The position numbers and the translations under genes were made by a program. From Rhizopus arrhizus (Eukaryota; Mucoromycota; Mucoromycetes; Mucorales; Rhizopodaceae), in contig JAKZZE010000007.1 in assembly GCA_024220505.1 (NCBI GenBank), positions 1,426,001-1,490,000 of the forward strand: a stretch of DNA of 64,000 nt, written 5' to 3'. This document shows, piece by piece, positions 13,177 through 24,941 of the stretch (its first letter is position 1; each line of letters starts with the position of its first letter). Below the pieces are notes generated by a model. It did not search any database. It worked only from the letters and a program-made list of their open reading frames with translations, and was not told the DNA's origin.

Positions 13177-14657
13177 AAATAATTGGCCTTCCTTTTTCCC
13201 TCCCTCCATCCACCTCCTTTTTTTTTGTTTATTTATGTTTTGCTTGTATGTTTTAGTTAAAAGCATAATTCTAAAAACAGGATTGTTCATGATTAAATAA
13301 AGTTATTGTATTTAAAGAGTACTCCGTATACTCTCCTTTCAAATCCTGCCTTTTTTGATACATACAAAAGTAAAGTGATTTTACCTACAAACAGAGATTC
13401 CGTGTTCCTATTAAGATGTGATTTATTCATGAACACATTTGATTGAAATTGCTGGATATGACCTTGTACAACATTTTTTAAACAAATATACTGTTTCATT
13501 GTTTATTTCTCACACGTACATATTTTTACATCATAGCCAATAGTAATCGCAAGCCTATAGAAATCATCTGCAAAGTGCGCCACTTATTTAAAGTCTATCT
13601 TGTAATTTACGTAAGGCGCCTATTCATTTTCATCTTCTCCTTATATGAATCGTTTAAGGAGATTGTATTTAAAGATCGTTACTATCTTGGCTTAAATAAA
13701 CATGTGGATCTGATATGGGCTGCAAGATGCTAAGCTGTAAGAAGAAGAAAACATACTTAGTCCATGCAAATATGACATAGTACTCCACTGGCATCTTTTA
13801 AAAGCCACTTGTTTCATAAACCAACTCATTTGAAGAAAAACAAGAGTATGCCAAATTTCTCCTAAATATTCATCTTTTGTGAAAATAAAGACTTTCTTGG
13901 GCATTTATCATATCATAGCCTTCCCTCATTTGTGCCCATCTCCTTAAAGAGTTCACTATTAATTTAGGCCCACTTTCTAATCTAATTAACACGGGATGAT
14001 TTTTCATTATGAATAACAGCAATTGCTGTAGCTGGTTCCATTCATAAAGACTTTATGTTTTGTGGCAAATATCCGCTTTTTCTGTCTTTATCTTCAAACG
14101 CCACAGCTTTTTTGTTACAGTTGCACAACTCTATAATTTAAAAAAAGAAATGATAACATTGCAGATGTATCACAAGAACATTGCCAACATCAAAATTAGG
14201 CTCAAGAGGCCAATATCAATTGATATAGGATATGAATCATACTCGTTCTGTTTCGTAGCTGCATAGTACATGACCCTATCTCACATAATGCTTTTATTAA
14301 TACAAATATGGAAACATTCAAAGCATGTCATACAAAACGATATTGATTGTTTAGTAAAATGGAAAGAACTATGCATATATGTTTGGTATGATGATACCAA
14401 TTGCATTCAGATATTGAGTTTATCTAAATGCTGTCATCAAGCAAAAAAGTCAATCAACTCTACTTTTTATTATGTTTATAAAACTATTTTTATATATTCA
14501 TTGTTTTTATATAACATCATCACTGTAAATAAGATCGGCTTAATGTTAATGTCAAAGGTTCCTATTATTTTTTTGACTTATTTGAAAAAAAAAAAGGATA
14601 AAAGACAAGGATTGTCTGCTGCTTTTTTATTTTTATAGTTACAAGCGGGCAATTTGA
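13177..14657. other. AT-rich intergenic region
   Basis: About 1.5 kb holding the promoter of the FHA-RING gene and the 3' end of the PRCC-like gene. Short open frames on both strands have biased, unconvincing composition and no motif or splice structure. No gene is supported. Confidence 0.55.
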
Positions 14658-15816
14658 TTAAAAACCTAATCATTTTACATGAGTCAGTGAGAATAATGAT
14701 CGTATTCATCTTACCATATTTCTTTGCTGCATCGCGCCTTGTTTTCTTTTGTTCAGCAAACATATTATCCAACTTTTCTCTGTTATTGATTGCATGGGCT
14801 GCTAACGCCATAATATTATTCTTCTTCAATTGTAATTTACTTGCTGTCAACTAACAAAAAATAAATTGGAGTATATTCTATAGTGACCCATAAATAACTT
14901 ACACTGATGCCATCATCAAATTTAGGTGCTTGTGTTAACGCGTGTGTAGCCCGCCATTCCTCACTAGGCAGCATGTCTGACTGATTAACAGATTTGATTT
15001 GAATGTTGTGATCCCCTCTCATACGATGGCCTACAATATGTTGCAGCTATCAAAAAGTTACGTTAGCACTTTTTTAAAACAAGACTTTTTTCAATTCACA
15101 TCATCTAGAGAGCCATTGGCCTCTGGTTCATCATACTCTTCCTCCTCCTGCTGTTGCTGCTGCTGTTGTTGGTAATAATGATATGCAGATGGGTCTGTAG
15201 AGTACATGGCATTGGGATCGTATTCATATGCATCAACAGCTGTAACTTCTTTGGGCTTTTCAACTGTATAGACTAATCCAGTAGTAGTTTGAACTGGCTT
15301 TGGTTTGTTTTCAGCAATGGGCTCATCTATTAACTCTTTACCTAAACACAAATACATTGAATATTTACTATTTTTCTTTCCGTTTTCTTTTTTCTTTTTT
15401 TGTTTACCAATGTGAAAAAAAGATCCTGTATACTTCTTCGGTAACTCCTCTTCTTCTTCTTCTTCTTTCTCCTCCTTTTTAGGTACAACTTCTTTTTTCT
15501 TTTCTTTAAGATTCTTCATTAACGAATGAGGTGTTAGTAATTTATCTGTTGCAGCCGGAGATGGCTTTGTATTGTTTTTTGGTGCTGGCAATAAATCAGC
15601 AAGACTAAATCCTGATGTTGTTTTCGCTCGCTTTGCTGGCTTGCTTTCTTCTTCATCATCTACATTTTCTGGAAGGTCAACATATACAACTGATTTTTTG
15701 GCTTTAGGTGTAGGAAGTAAAGATGATAGTGATCTCTTTTGAGGCTGTTGTTGCTTTTGTGGTTGTTCAGTATCAGAAGTTTCGGAATCACTGCTATAAT
15801 CGGGGACAAGAGACAT
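14658..15816 (-). CDS. PRCC-like nuclear protein
   Basis: Five coding exons: 15816-15408, 15341-15100, 15046-14903, 14850-14715 and a final 8 nt exon 14665-14658 encoding only the end of the last Gly codon, Phe and stop. The total is 312 aa. The N-terminus MSLVPDYSSDSE and the C-terminal block KNNIMALAAHAINNRE ... RRDAAKKYGF match the PRCC C-terminal family (Pfam PRCC), nuclear proteins linked to pre-mRNA splicing. The middle is acidic and Lys-rich, with a Gln run (about 15,150-15,175) followed by Glu. Intron 15342-15407 is 66 nt and in frame, so retention would only insert a Lys-rich peptide. The gene is divergent from UTP17 across 294 bp. Confidence 0.82.
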
Positions 15817-16110
15817 TTTAAAAAGAAAGTTGGATGGTTGCTTAGCTTACCTTTCGCTCTCACTTTGTAGCGATTGTGACTGAGAGCCGTCACAACAACA
15901 AAATTTTTGACTCCGAGAGCATTACAAAAAAGAAAAAAAAAAACAAATTTGACAATTTTTTTTTTAATACAGTTAGAAAAGAACTTCAGTTCACAGTAGC
16001 TTATTCTCTCTCTCTCTTTTAATACTCTTCAACCTACAAATAACAGAAGAAAGCTTCTTGAGATTCTACTGTTCTAATCTAATTTATACATCATACAATA
16101 TACATAGATC
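15817..16110. promoter_or_regulatory. Divergent promoter between PRCC-like gene and UTP17
   Basis: A 294 bp region between two head-to-head start codons must drive both genes. It contains an A/T-rich homopolymer block (about 15,928-15,965) and a CT run (16,008-16,018). No TATA box stands out on either strand. Confidence 0.5.
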
Positions 16111-18969
16111 ATGCCTTCAGTTCATACGAAAAAGGTAACTGTTGCCGAGAATTCCTCCATAAAGAATGAAGCACCCAACAAGATTGTTTTGTCAAAAACT
16201 GCAGGTGGTAACATTTCGCAATATCCTGTTGAATTCACTAAAGATTCAAAGTAAAAAGAAGAAGAAAAAGATGTAGACAATAAACACTGATGACTGTAAA
16301 CAATAGATATTTCTTCACAAGTGTACATTCTAGTGTAAAGGTATACAGTATGGCTACAGGTGCTGTTGTCAAAGTTCTTTCCCAATCAACTTTAGCAGGA
16401 GGACATTCGGATAAAGTGACTTGTGTGATATTGAATCCAAAGAATCATCTTCAATTGTACACGGCTAGTTTAGACGGAACGATCAAATTGTGGGATTACA
16501 ACGATAATATCCTGTTAAAGACATATCACATAAGATCACCCATAGAATACATGGTTATTTCACAAGAAACTCCCAATGATGCCTATATTGTTGCGAAAAC
16601 AAAGGATGGTAAGAAAGCCAGGTTTTGTATTTTATGTGGTTATTGATTAGGATATATTAGAAGAAAACAATTCAACTGTCTATCGTTATACATTTGGAGA
16701 GGAGCCTTTGATGCGCCAGATCTATTCACTCAAAGACTGTACTTCAATCGATATCACCAAGGATGGCAAGTGGCTCTCATTTGCTGGGCGATATACAGCC
16801 TATGTCTGGCCTGTGAATGAAGATAGAGAAGACGTCACACCCACTCAAGTCATTCAACATGTCTTTGTAGAATACCTTACTGTGCTTAAATTCCATCCGG
16901 ACAGACCTATCTTAGCAGTAGGTGATCGATCCGGAAGAATTACACAGATTGCAAATTACAACTCAAACGATACAAACGATCACATTCGATCTGTATATCA
17001 CTGGCATCATTTACCTGTACGTTGTCTTACCTTCATGGTAGATGGTTCTTACTTGATGTCTGGTGGTGAAGAAGCTGTCTTGGTCATTTGGCAACTTGAG
17101 ACAGGCCACAAACAGTTCTTGCCTAGAATGGGTGGTAGCATCGACTTCATTACCATCTCTCCAAACAATAGATTTTATTGTGTCGGATTGGATGATAATT
17201 CGATTCGTTTAGTCAACAGTATCACACAAACTATTGAGCAAGTTATTCAAGGACTTCAGTATGGTAAGTTTGAGTACCATCATCATTTGTAAATTCTAAA
17301 CAGTTTTATAGCTCAAGTTAATCCTTCTTCAAACCATCTTACAACTGGCCTTGTAGTTGAACCCCGTAACCATCATTTGGTCATGAATGGTGTTCCAGGA
17401 AGTATACAGTTTTACAATGCAAATGCAGACAGTCATGTAATGGATCTGGAAGTGGTCCCCATGAATCGTGTGGTTCGTGCCGCTGAAAAAGAGATTGTCA
17501 ATGCCCATGTGATGCATGTGGCCTTTTTGCCCAGTGGAGAATGGATGGCGACGGTAGACATGCGAGACGACAAGGTGACAACACCCGAATTGTTTTTGAA
17601 GTTCTGGAGATGGGATCCTGATACCCAAGACTACAAGCTACACACACGTGTTGATTACCCTCATACAAAACCTATCACTTCACTTGTCTTTAATCCTATC
17701 TCTCGACGGGGACCTATGGCCATCACCACCTCTCAAGATAAAACATTCAAGGTCTGGAATTTGAATTCAGCTCAACCTCATACGGAAGCTGCATGGATGT
17801 GTCGTTCGGTTGGTGTCTATCATGATAGTGAAGCTAGAACCGCAGCCTTTTCTGAGGATGGTAGTATGTTGGCCGTTGGCTTCGGGCATACCGTCACCCT
17901 ATGGGATCCTTATCTGAACTCTATCCAAGCCGTCTTGGCCCAACCCAGTTCTGAACATATCGAAAAGCTGAGCTTTTTGGGTGACAATTGCCCCTTCATG
18001 GTCGTGATCACGGCGTCTTACATGTATGTTTGGAACCTGTTGACTTGTAAGGTCTGGTGGAGCTACAAGATCTCCGTAGACCACTTTGCAGTTGACACGA
18101 CTTCCAACTATTTTGCCATCGTCCGCAACGCACACCGTGCCAACCAATCTCGTCTTATTCTCTTTGATCCCAAATCACACATCCCTGTTGCTCTTCAGCA
18201 GTATAATCATACCTGTTTGGCTGTCACATGGCTTCCAAAGGAGCAAGATGAATCATTTGGTTCGAGTAACATTGTTTGCCTTAATAACAAGTATGAAATG
18301 TCTATATATTCTTTACAATCCTCAGCTATAAAGGATAAGAATGAAGCAGTAGATGTACAGGAGAACACTGTCTCGCTTGAAGCGCCTGTAGAGCGTAATC
18401 TATTGAACGAAATGTACGGTACTCGTCAAGATGAGCGTGAAACAAAAGAACAAGCTCGCCTTCGACTGACAACAGCACAGCAAATGCGTGAAGAAGCCAT
18501 GTCAGCCAATCGAAAGGAAACAAAAGCAAGACGAAAGGAAGAAGGAGATGCAGGATTATCTGCGCCTAGCCATGTTTTGCCTCAAGTAGAAAACTTGTTT
18601 GATACCTTCATGAGCTCTATTATGACTCTTCGTATTGAACCCAAAGACTCAACAGTAGTTGCAATGGATGTGGATGCTGAGGAAGAGATGGCAATGGCAT
18701 CAGCTATTGAAGTAACAGATAACGTGCTGATAGAAGACAACATCATAAACCCTCCTCAAGTCGACTTTCCTTCCTTATTAGATTACTTTTCTAAAGGCTT
18801 AGGTAAGACAAACAGGATGATTCTGTTTTGAAAAGCTGACTGTTGTTTTTTTATTTTATTATTATTATTAGAAGGAAAGCCGCTTGATAGAAAGGCGATG
18901 GTGATTGCTCAAGATTCTTCAAGTGAAGATGATTCTGACCAAGAAGACCCTTCAAATATCGATTGGTAG
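16111..18969 (+). CDS. UTP17: U3 snoRNP/SSU processome WD40 protein UTP17 (NAN1, WDR75)
   Basis: Exons 16111-16250, 16307-16608, 16661-17263, 17312-18802 and 18872-18969 give 877 aa, near yeast Nan1 (896) and human WDR75 (830). WD-repeat motifs include HLQLYTASLDGTIKLWDY, MSGGEEAVLVIW and TTSQDKTFKVWN, all characteristic of WDR75. The tail after the second propeller is alpha-helical and ends SNIDW, matching the conserved end of WDR75. The protein belongs to the t-UTP/UtpA subcomplex and is needed for pre-rRNA transcription and 18S processing in the nucleolus. All introns are short (48-69 nt). Confidence 0.93.
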
Positions 18970-19872
18970 CTTATTTTGAAAAAACATTTAGAACTTTCCT
19001 TTTATTTTTTTGTACAATAAAAAAAGCATACATAAACATCTCTCAGTGCTTACTTGTTAAACTTGACAGACACCAATTGATCAAGTGTCAAATTCGAAAT
19101 CCAACGAAACTACATCATGTATCATTAAAGCTTTTAGTTTTTTCATATTGCGACGATGTCAATACCTTTTGTTTTTGTTATATAAAATAGTCCAACCATA
19201 AAGTTATTGTTACATTTAACTTTGATTTTAAGCATTCGGCCTAGCTCTCTTTATTTCTTGGTCAGTCTTTTTTTTGTGAGCAGATAGATAATGCGTTATA
19301 GAATCAATAGCTTGCATCTCTTTTTATATCTGTCTCAGGCACGCTTGATACGCCCAGTGATAGAGTAGAATCTGGATGCCTTTAGCCTTGAATACCTTAT
19401 TGTTGGATACGACTGATTATGTTCCACTTGCTATGCTTGCTATTCAGGTGAAGTGTGCTTTTGATCATCATAACCATCTATTTGACACAAGTGTAACCTT
19501 TCTAAAAGTAGTAGGCAAATCGAAACGAGTTGACGTATAGGACTGCCTACAACAACGATATAGAAAACGAAAGTAGAACCTGGAAATAGCGCAATCTGGC
19601 TCAAGCCAATCTTCAGATTGCCTTCGATGTGGAAGTCAGTAAAGCAACAAATAAGCATCAGGAGCACTGCAGGAAGGGGATAAACGGCCCCTTTATTAGT
19701 CTACCAATGAGCATAAATCGGTCATTTAAAAACTTCGTAAGGTTGACCACCTCACGATCGAAAATAATGTAGAAATCAATAGATCCAGAAAGAAATCCAT
19801 ATTTTAACTATATAGACTTTTACCATTCTTATCAGGTTCTTTTTCTTTTAGCATCATCCATATTTTTATCAA
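18970..19872. other. Intergenic region with weak coding-like segments on the minus strand
   Basis: The region separates UTP17 from the LON-RING gene. On the minus strand between about 19,800 and 19,340 several stretches read as hydrophobic peptide (for example LLMLICCFTDF and ILLYHWAYQACL) broken by stops that two or three short introns might remove. No family was recognised, and any start codon would lie almost against the LON-RING start. It is recorded as non-coding or relic. Confidence 0.35.
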
Positions 19873-21036
19873 ATGGCAACCCACTCATTAAACTGTTTTG
19901 CGTGTCAGAATACATTGACATCACCCATCACTTTATCTTGCGGATACACTGTATGCCAATCCTGTCTACCTCCGACTGAGGACGAGGTAAACCGTTTTGT
20001 TTGTCCGGTGAGTGATTGCAAAAGAGAAAAACATTTGTTTGGCCCGAACGTAAATGAGGATCAAGTCATCGAAAGCCTTCTAGTACAAGAGAGCGTTCAA
20101 AACCCGATGATGTGTTCCATTGGACAACGACATTTGCTGGATCATCCTGTCACGAATCACTGTGGACATACATTTTGCAAAGTGTGCTTGCTTCAGCAAA
20201 AGATAATGACTAACAGCTGTCCTACATGTCAAAAGAGACTACCGAGTTACCAATTCATTCAGGCTCAACCCATCACTTTTCTTACCAACAGAGTCCTTCT
20301 CGAACGATATCCAGCAGACCAGTCTCAGAAAGCCTGGCTGTCTCCCTATGTCAGCCTATCACGGACAGAGATACCCATCAACTTGCTTGATTTTCCTATC
20401 CTTCCATCTCAAATTCTTCGTATACCCATGCACACACTTCAAAACCAAGTTACCCTGAGAAATCATCTTTTGATCTGTCAAGAGACCCAATCGCTTCAAT
20501 TGGCTATCTTGTACAAATCCAAGGCCAATGTGGGAACTATAGCAAAGATTACGTCGTTTGAGCAAAGGGAGAATGGTGCCTTGATCACTGTCATCGGCAT
20601 AGATCGATTTGCCGTCTTGGAGATCAAACAGACGATGGAGGATCATATGGTAGCCGAGATCGAGAGGAAGTTTGAGCTGACAGCAAGTGAACAAACAACG
20701 GATGACCTGTCGTCAATCAAGTTGGCTACCCGTATTCATACATTCTTCGTCCACCTTGCTCAAAGTGCACCTTCCAAGTCATTTTCTAATCATGTACAAG
20801 GGCTCCTGGGGCCTGTCTGGTTAGACTCTGTTCAAGCCATGTACGGTCCTTTGCCTTCATCCGAGGATCCTGTCGGTCTTTGCTGGTGGTCGGCTGCTGT
20901 CTTGCCAGTGGGCAACCATGAAAGACATGTCTTGTTGGAAACGAATGGCTTGATGGATCGACTTAGGCTCATCTTGCTCTGGATCCAAGACCTCGAATCT
21001 CAGATGACCGGTAGTAGAGAGGCTGCAGAGAGGTAG
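19873..21036 (+). CDS. Double-RING, LON-substrate-binding-domain protein (CrgA/LONRF-like)
   Basis: An intronless 387-aa ORF. The first RING-like motif is at residues about 8-50 (CFACQNTL, CGYTVCQSC, CPVSDC), the second at about 87-125 (CSIG, CGHTFCKVC, CPTC). From about residue 155 a LON N-terminal (substrate-binding) domain follows, with IPINLLDFPILPSQ and IAKITSFEQRENG. This RING-RING-LON order is that of Mucor circinelloides CrgA, a light-signalling repressor of carotenogenesis proposed to be an E3 ligase, and of animal LONRF proteins. It is shorter than CrgA as I recall it and ends in EAAER with no CaaX box, so it is called CrgA-like rather than CrgA. Both RINGs lack one zinc ligand (see findings). 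Confidence 0.85.
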   Translation: MATHSLNCFACQNTLTSPITLSCGYTVCQSCLPPTEDEVNRFVCPVSDCKREKHLFGPNVNEDQVIESLLVQESVQNPMMCSIGQRHLLDHPVTNHCGHTFCKVCLLQQKIMTNSCPTCQKRLPSYQFIQAQPITFLTNRVLLERYPADQSQKAWLSPYVSLSRTEIPINLLDFPILPSQILRIPMHTLQNQVTLRNHLLICQETQSLQLAILYKSKANVGTIAKITSFEQRENGALITVIGIDRFAVLEIKQTMEDHMVAEIERKFELTASEQTTDDLSSIKLATRIHTFFVHLAQSAPSKSFSNHVQGLLGPVWLDSVQAMYGPLPSSEDPVGLCWWSAAVLPVGNHERHVLLETNGLMDRLRLILLWIQDLESQMTGSREAAER

Positions 21037-21926
21037 TGACCTGTATATTATTTAAAAAAGTATAGATCCCGTACATATTTTGTTTCGTTCGTAAACGTAA
21101 CATTTTTATCATCCATCTATAAAACCTTGTCTATTCTATTTTATTTCTGTACATGTTCCCAAATTTCTATTTGTTATTTGCATCAAAGCCATGACAAAAA
21201 AGGACATAAAGTATATGGATCATAAATAGAGACAAATTGTCAAATATGCTTTTATTTTTTTTTACCAATGTATTCAATAGCAAGAAGATGACTAAATTAT
21301 TTAATTTTTTTAAATATAAACAGTACGACCTTGTTATTTAGTAAATGATCAGCATAAAAAAGGCTATAAAAATGCTTGTGAAGAAAGAAACCTCAGGGTC
21401 CTTGACCATGTTCTATTTCATGCAAACTTTCCAATAATCATCTTGTTTTTATATAGAGAAAACGGATAGAGTGGCTGAAGACGTCTTTAGATACGATTGT
21501 AAAAAGATAAAAGAGACAAATCATAAAAAAAAGCATCGATGTCCCTTTTTGTAACGAAAGAATAAAGAATGAAATCATGGAACTGGCGTTGATTTGGCTT
21601 AAACGATAAAAATCGTGCTTTTAAGTAAGTTTATGATCAAGGTAAATGTATACTCACACCTTCATTATTGAACGTATTGAAGAAAGCGAGTACTGTTTCT
21701 GTTTGCTGTGCTCTCAGAGGAACCAGTGTTCATTTTTCTTCTTGTGCATGAAAGATACCGAGACACGTCTATTTCTTCCCTCTCTTATTCGGGTTGTACA
21801 AGTTTGCTCTCAGCTCTGCATGAAAAATCAATGCGGTGTATGGTCCGGCAAACAAGCGAAAAAAAAAAATTACAAGCACTTTAACCCCTTCTTTTTTTTT
21901 TTTTTTTTTTTTTTCTTCCCTTAAAA
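21037..21926. other. Intergenic region with T23 tract
   Basis: An AT-rich spacer between the LON-RING gene and VPS34. It contains a run of 23 T (21892-21914) only 12 nt before the VPS34 start codon, so it is part of that gene's core promoter or leader. No gene is supported. Confidence 0.6.
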
Positions 21927-24900
21927 ATGGACTTTTCATATTGTTTAACCAAAGATGTTCAAACACGAGTATCGATAAGAATGTACATATTATTGTTGGA
22001 AAAAAAGACCTTTTAATTTATTTTTTTTCTGCTGTAGTTCAACTTTGGAAGGAAAAAGTAATTCACTACACAGCGAAAAGTAATTGATCATTGCAAAAAC
22101 TTTCAATCATTGACACTTGTTAGAAATATAGTAAACCACTACCTGATCTATATGTCACTGTTCAACTGTTTGGTGATAATAAACCGTTGACTGTGCCGAT
22201 AAGGACAAGCTATAAAGCTTTTAAAAACCACTGGAGGTAAACAGACTGAGATAGTACACGAGATTAAAGTTAACGATGCATGTACAGCTGGGGCGAGTGG
22301 TTAACGCTTCCAATCAAATATTGTGATTTACCTGCCTCAGCCCAGTTTGCAATCACCATTTGGAAATCAGAAGGACCCAGAAAAGTAAAGGCTGTAGGGG
22401 GAACAACTCTGCAAGTATTTGGAAAGCACATTACGTTAAGAAGAGCAAAACAGAAATTACATGTTTGGCCTGATGTTGAAGCAGATGGAAAACAAGATAC
22501 AACAACACCAAGTAAAATAAAGAACAAACAAGACAACGATATGAATAAATTAGAAAAGGTTTTTGGCAAGCAAAAAGTATCCTCTTTATTAATAAGCCTT
22601 TTAGCTCGTAAAAGATACGATTGTGGTGATATTCGACCTGTTGAATGGTTGGATAATTTAGCATTTAGACAAATAGAAAAAATTCATAAAGTAAGATGAC
22701 TTGAATACATTTGTTTTCAGTATACTAATACAACACTATGTATAGGAAGCATCCGCTAATCTAACCGAATTGGCTTTATACGTTGATCTTCCAAAGTTTG
22801 ATTTCCCTGTTGTCTATGGTGAAATGGTACGCTTGTAATACACACTGCTCTATTATATTCACAGTTATTGTTATAAAGGAATATGAACTGCCAGATCCTT
22901 TTATTGAAGATGCATCTATCACAGAACAACAACAGTTGGTAACAGCCATGAATGGAACCATTCACTCGGAACTATCAGATACCACCAATTATTCTCTTGT
23001 ATTGGATCCTGATTTACACCGAGACAATCCAGTCGAAGCCAAGCACCGTCGACTGGTCAGAAGCCACCGTAGTGGTCCACTGGATCGTGATTTAAAGCCA
23101 AATCCAAAGATCAGAGATGAGTTGAATGTAAATAATAGAAAGTATAATGTTATGATTTGAGTATGAACATCCATTGTTATATAGAGCATCATGTCCTATC
23201 CACCTACACAAACATTAACTTCTGAAGAAAAGGATTTAATTTGGAAGTTTAGGTTTTATTTAACAAGAGATAAGAGGGTAAACATGAATCATAGCAAATG
23301 AGGAGTGGAAAAAGATTCTGACAGCTTTCAATAACAGGCACTAACAAAATTCTTGAAATGCGTTGTTTGGACAGATGCAACGGAAGTAAGACAAGCGGTA
23401 GATTTACTACCACTTTGGGTAGACATCGATGTAGACGATGCACTCGAACTATTAGGCAAAGAGTTTCAGAATCGATCCGTTCGTTCCTATGCTGTCAATC
23501 AACTAAAGAAGGCAGATGATGATGACCTGTTACTTTACCTCTTGCAGCTTGTACAAGCATTAAAATTCGAACATTACAACGACAAAGGGGTTGATAATGA
23601 TTCCTCACTTGAAAGGTTCTTGATCAACCGATCACACAACAACCCCGTCTTGGGAAATTATTTCCACTGGTAAAAACGAGACATGTCAATTGAAAGCGAG
23701 TGTTGACTGATCCCTCTGTCTAGGTATGTGATGATGGAATGTGAAGATCCAGCGGTACACAAGATGTATGCCAAAGTGACTTATGATTACTTTAATGCAC
23801 TGATGGAGGTCCATGGAGGCCACATCCGAAGAGGCGAGCTCAGAGAGCAAGGGACGCTGATTCAAAAGCTATCTCAGGTGTCGACCGAGATCCGGTCCAT
23901 GAAGGAAGCAAGAGCCAAAAAGGTCGAAAGACTACGAGCCGTCTTGGCCGATCCCAAAGGGCAACTGCATTCATTCCCAGCACTGCCTTTGCCTTTGGAC
24001 CCTACAAAGAAAGTATGCGGCATTATACCAGAAAAGTCGGGCGTATTCAACAGTAGCCTTCAACCACTCCGGATCACCTTTGTCTGTGAGGACAAGAGTG
24101 AATATCCTATCATTTTCAAAACGGGCGATGACCTAAGACAGGATCAGTTGGTGATACAGATTATCCTGTTGATGGATAAATTGATGCAAAAGGAAAATCT
24201 GGATTTGAAACTGACACCTTATAAGGTGTTGGCAACAGGATCAGAGCATGGATTGATGCAGTTCATTCCTTCCATGTCCTTGGCTGGAGTGTTGAATGAA
24301 CATCAAAATAACCTGCTGAGTTTTTTCAGACAGCATCATCCAAGTTCTGAACCTGGTAACGTGTACGGGATTGACCCAAGAGTGATGGAAACATATATTA
24401 GAAGTTGTGGTAAGGCAATATTTGTGATTTACTAAAGATGCTAACGACGAGTCACTCTCAGCTGGTTATTGTGTCATTACGTATTTACTTGGTGTTGGAG
24501 ATCGTCACTTGGATAACTTGTTGTTGTCTCCTGATGGCCACCTCTTCCACGTCGATTTTGGATTCATCTTGGGCCGAGATCCAAAGCCTTTTCCTCCGCC
24601 CATGAAGCTATGTAAAGAAATGATTGAGGCGATGGGAGGCGCCAATTCACCTTATTACATGAACTTTCAGCAATACTGTTACACTGCCTTTACAACGCTT
24701 CGTCGAAACGCCAACTTGATTCTAAACTTGTTTGCGCTGATGGTGGATGCGAATATACCCGATATCAAGATTGAGCCTGATAAAGCGGTGCTCAAGGTGC
24801 AAGAAAAATTTCGTCTGGATCTATCCGAGGAGGCAGCGATCTCCTATTTCCGTGGTTTGATCTCTGAAAGTGTCAATGCCTTATTCCCTCAAATTATGGA

Positions 24901-24937
24901 AACAGTTCATAAATGGGCACAATATTGGAGAAGATAA
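21927..24937 (+). CDS. VPS34: Class III phosphatidylinositol 3-kinase VPS34
   Basis: Ten exons (21927-21982, 22038-22079, 22132-22236, 22288-22690, 22746-22826, 22879-23127, 23185-23277, 23338-23669, 23724-24409, 24462-24937) give 840 aa, close to yeast (875) and human (887). The start [10 protein letters not shown] joins STLEGK across intron 1 and matches the N-terminal C2 region. C2 residues include [11 protein letters not shown], the helical domain has [16 protein letters not shown], and the kinase has [13 protein letters not shown], catalytic loop [19 protein letters not shown], and the membrane-facing C-terminus KWAQYWRR. It makes PI3P for autophagy and endosomal sorting in complex with VPS15 and Beclin/Atg6. 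A 45 nt in-frame piece (about 22,558-22,602, bounded by GT and AG) may be an extra intron. The stop lies 4 bp from the stop of the convergent MFS gene. Confidence 0.96.
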
Positions 24938-24941
24938 AACT

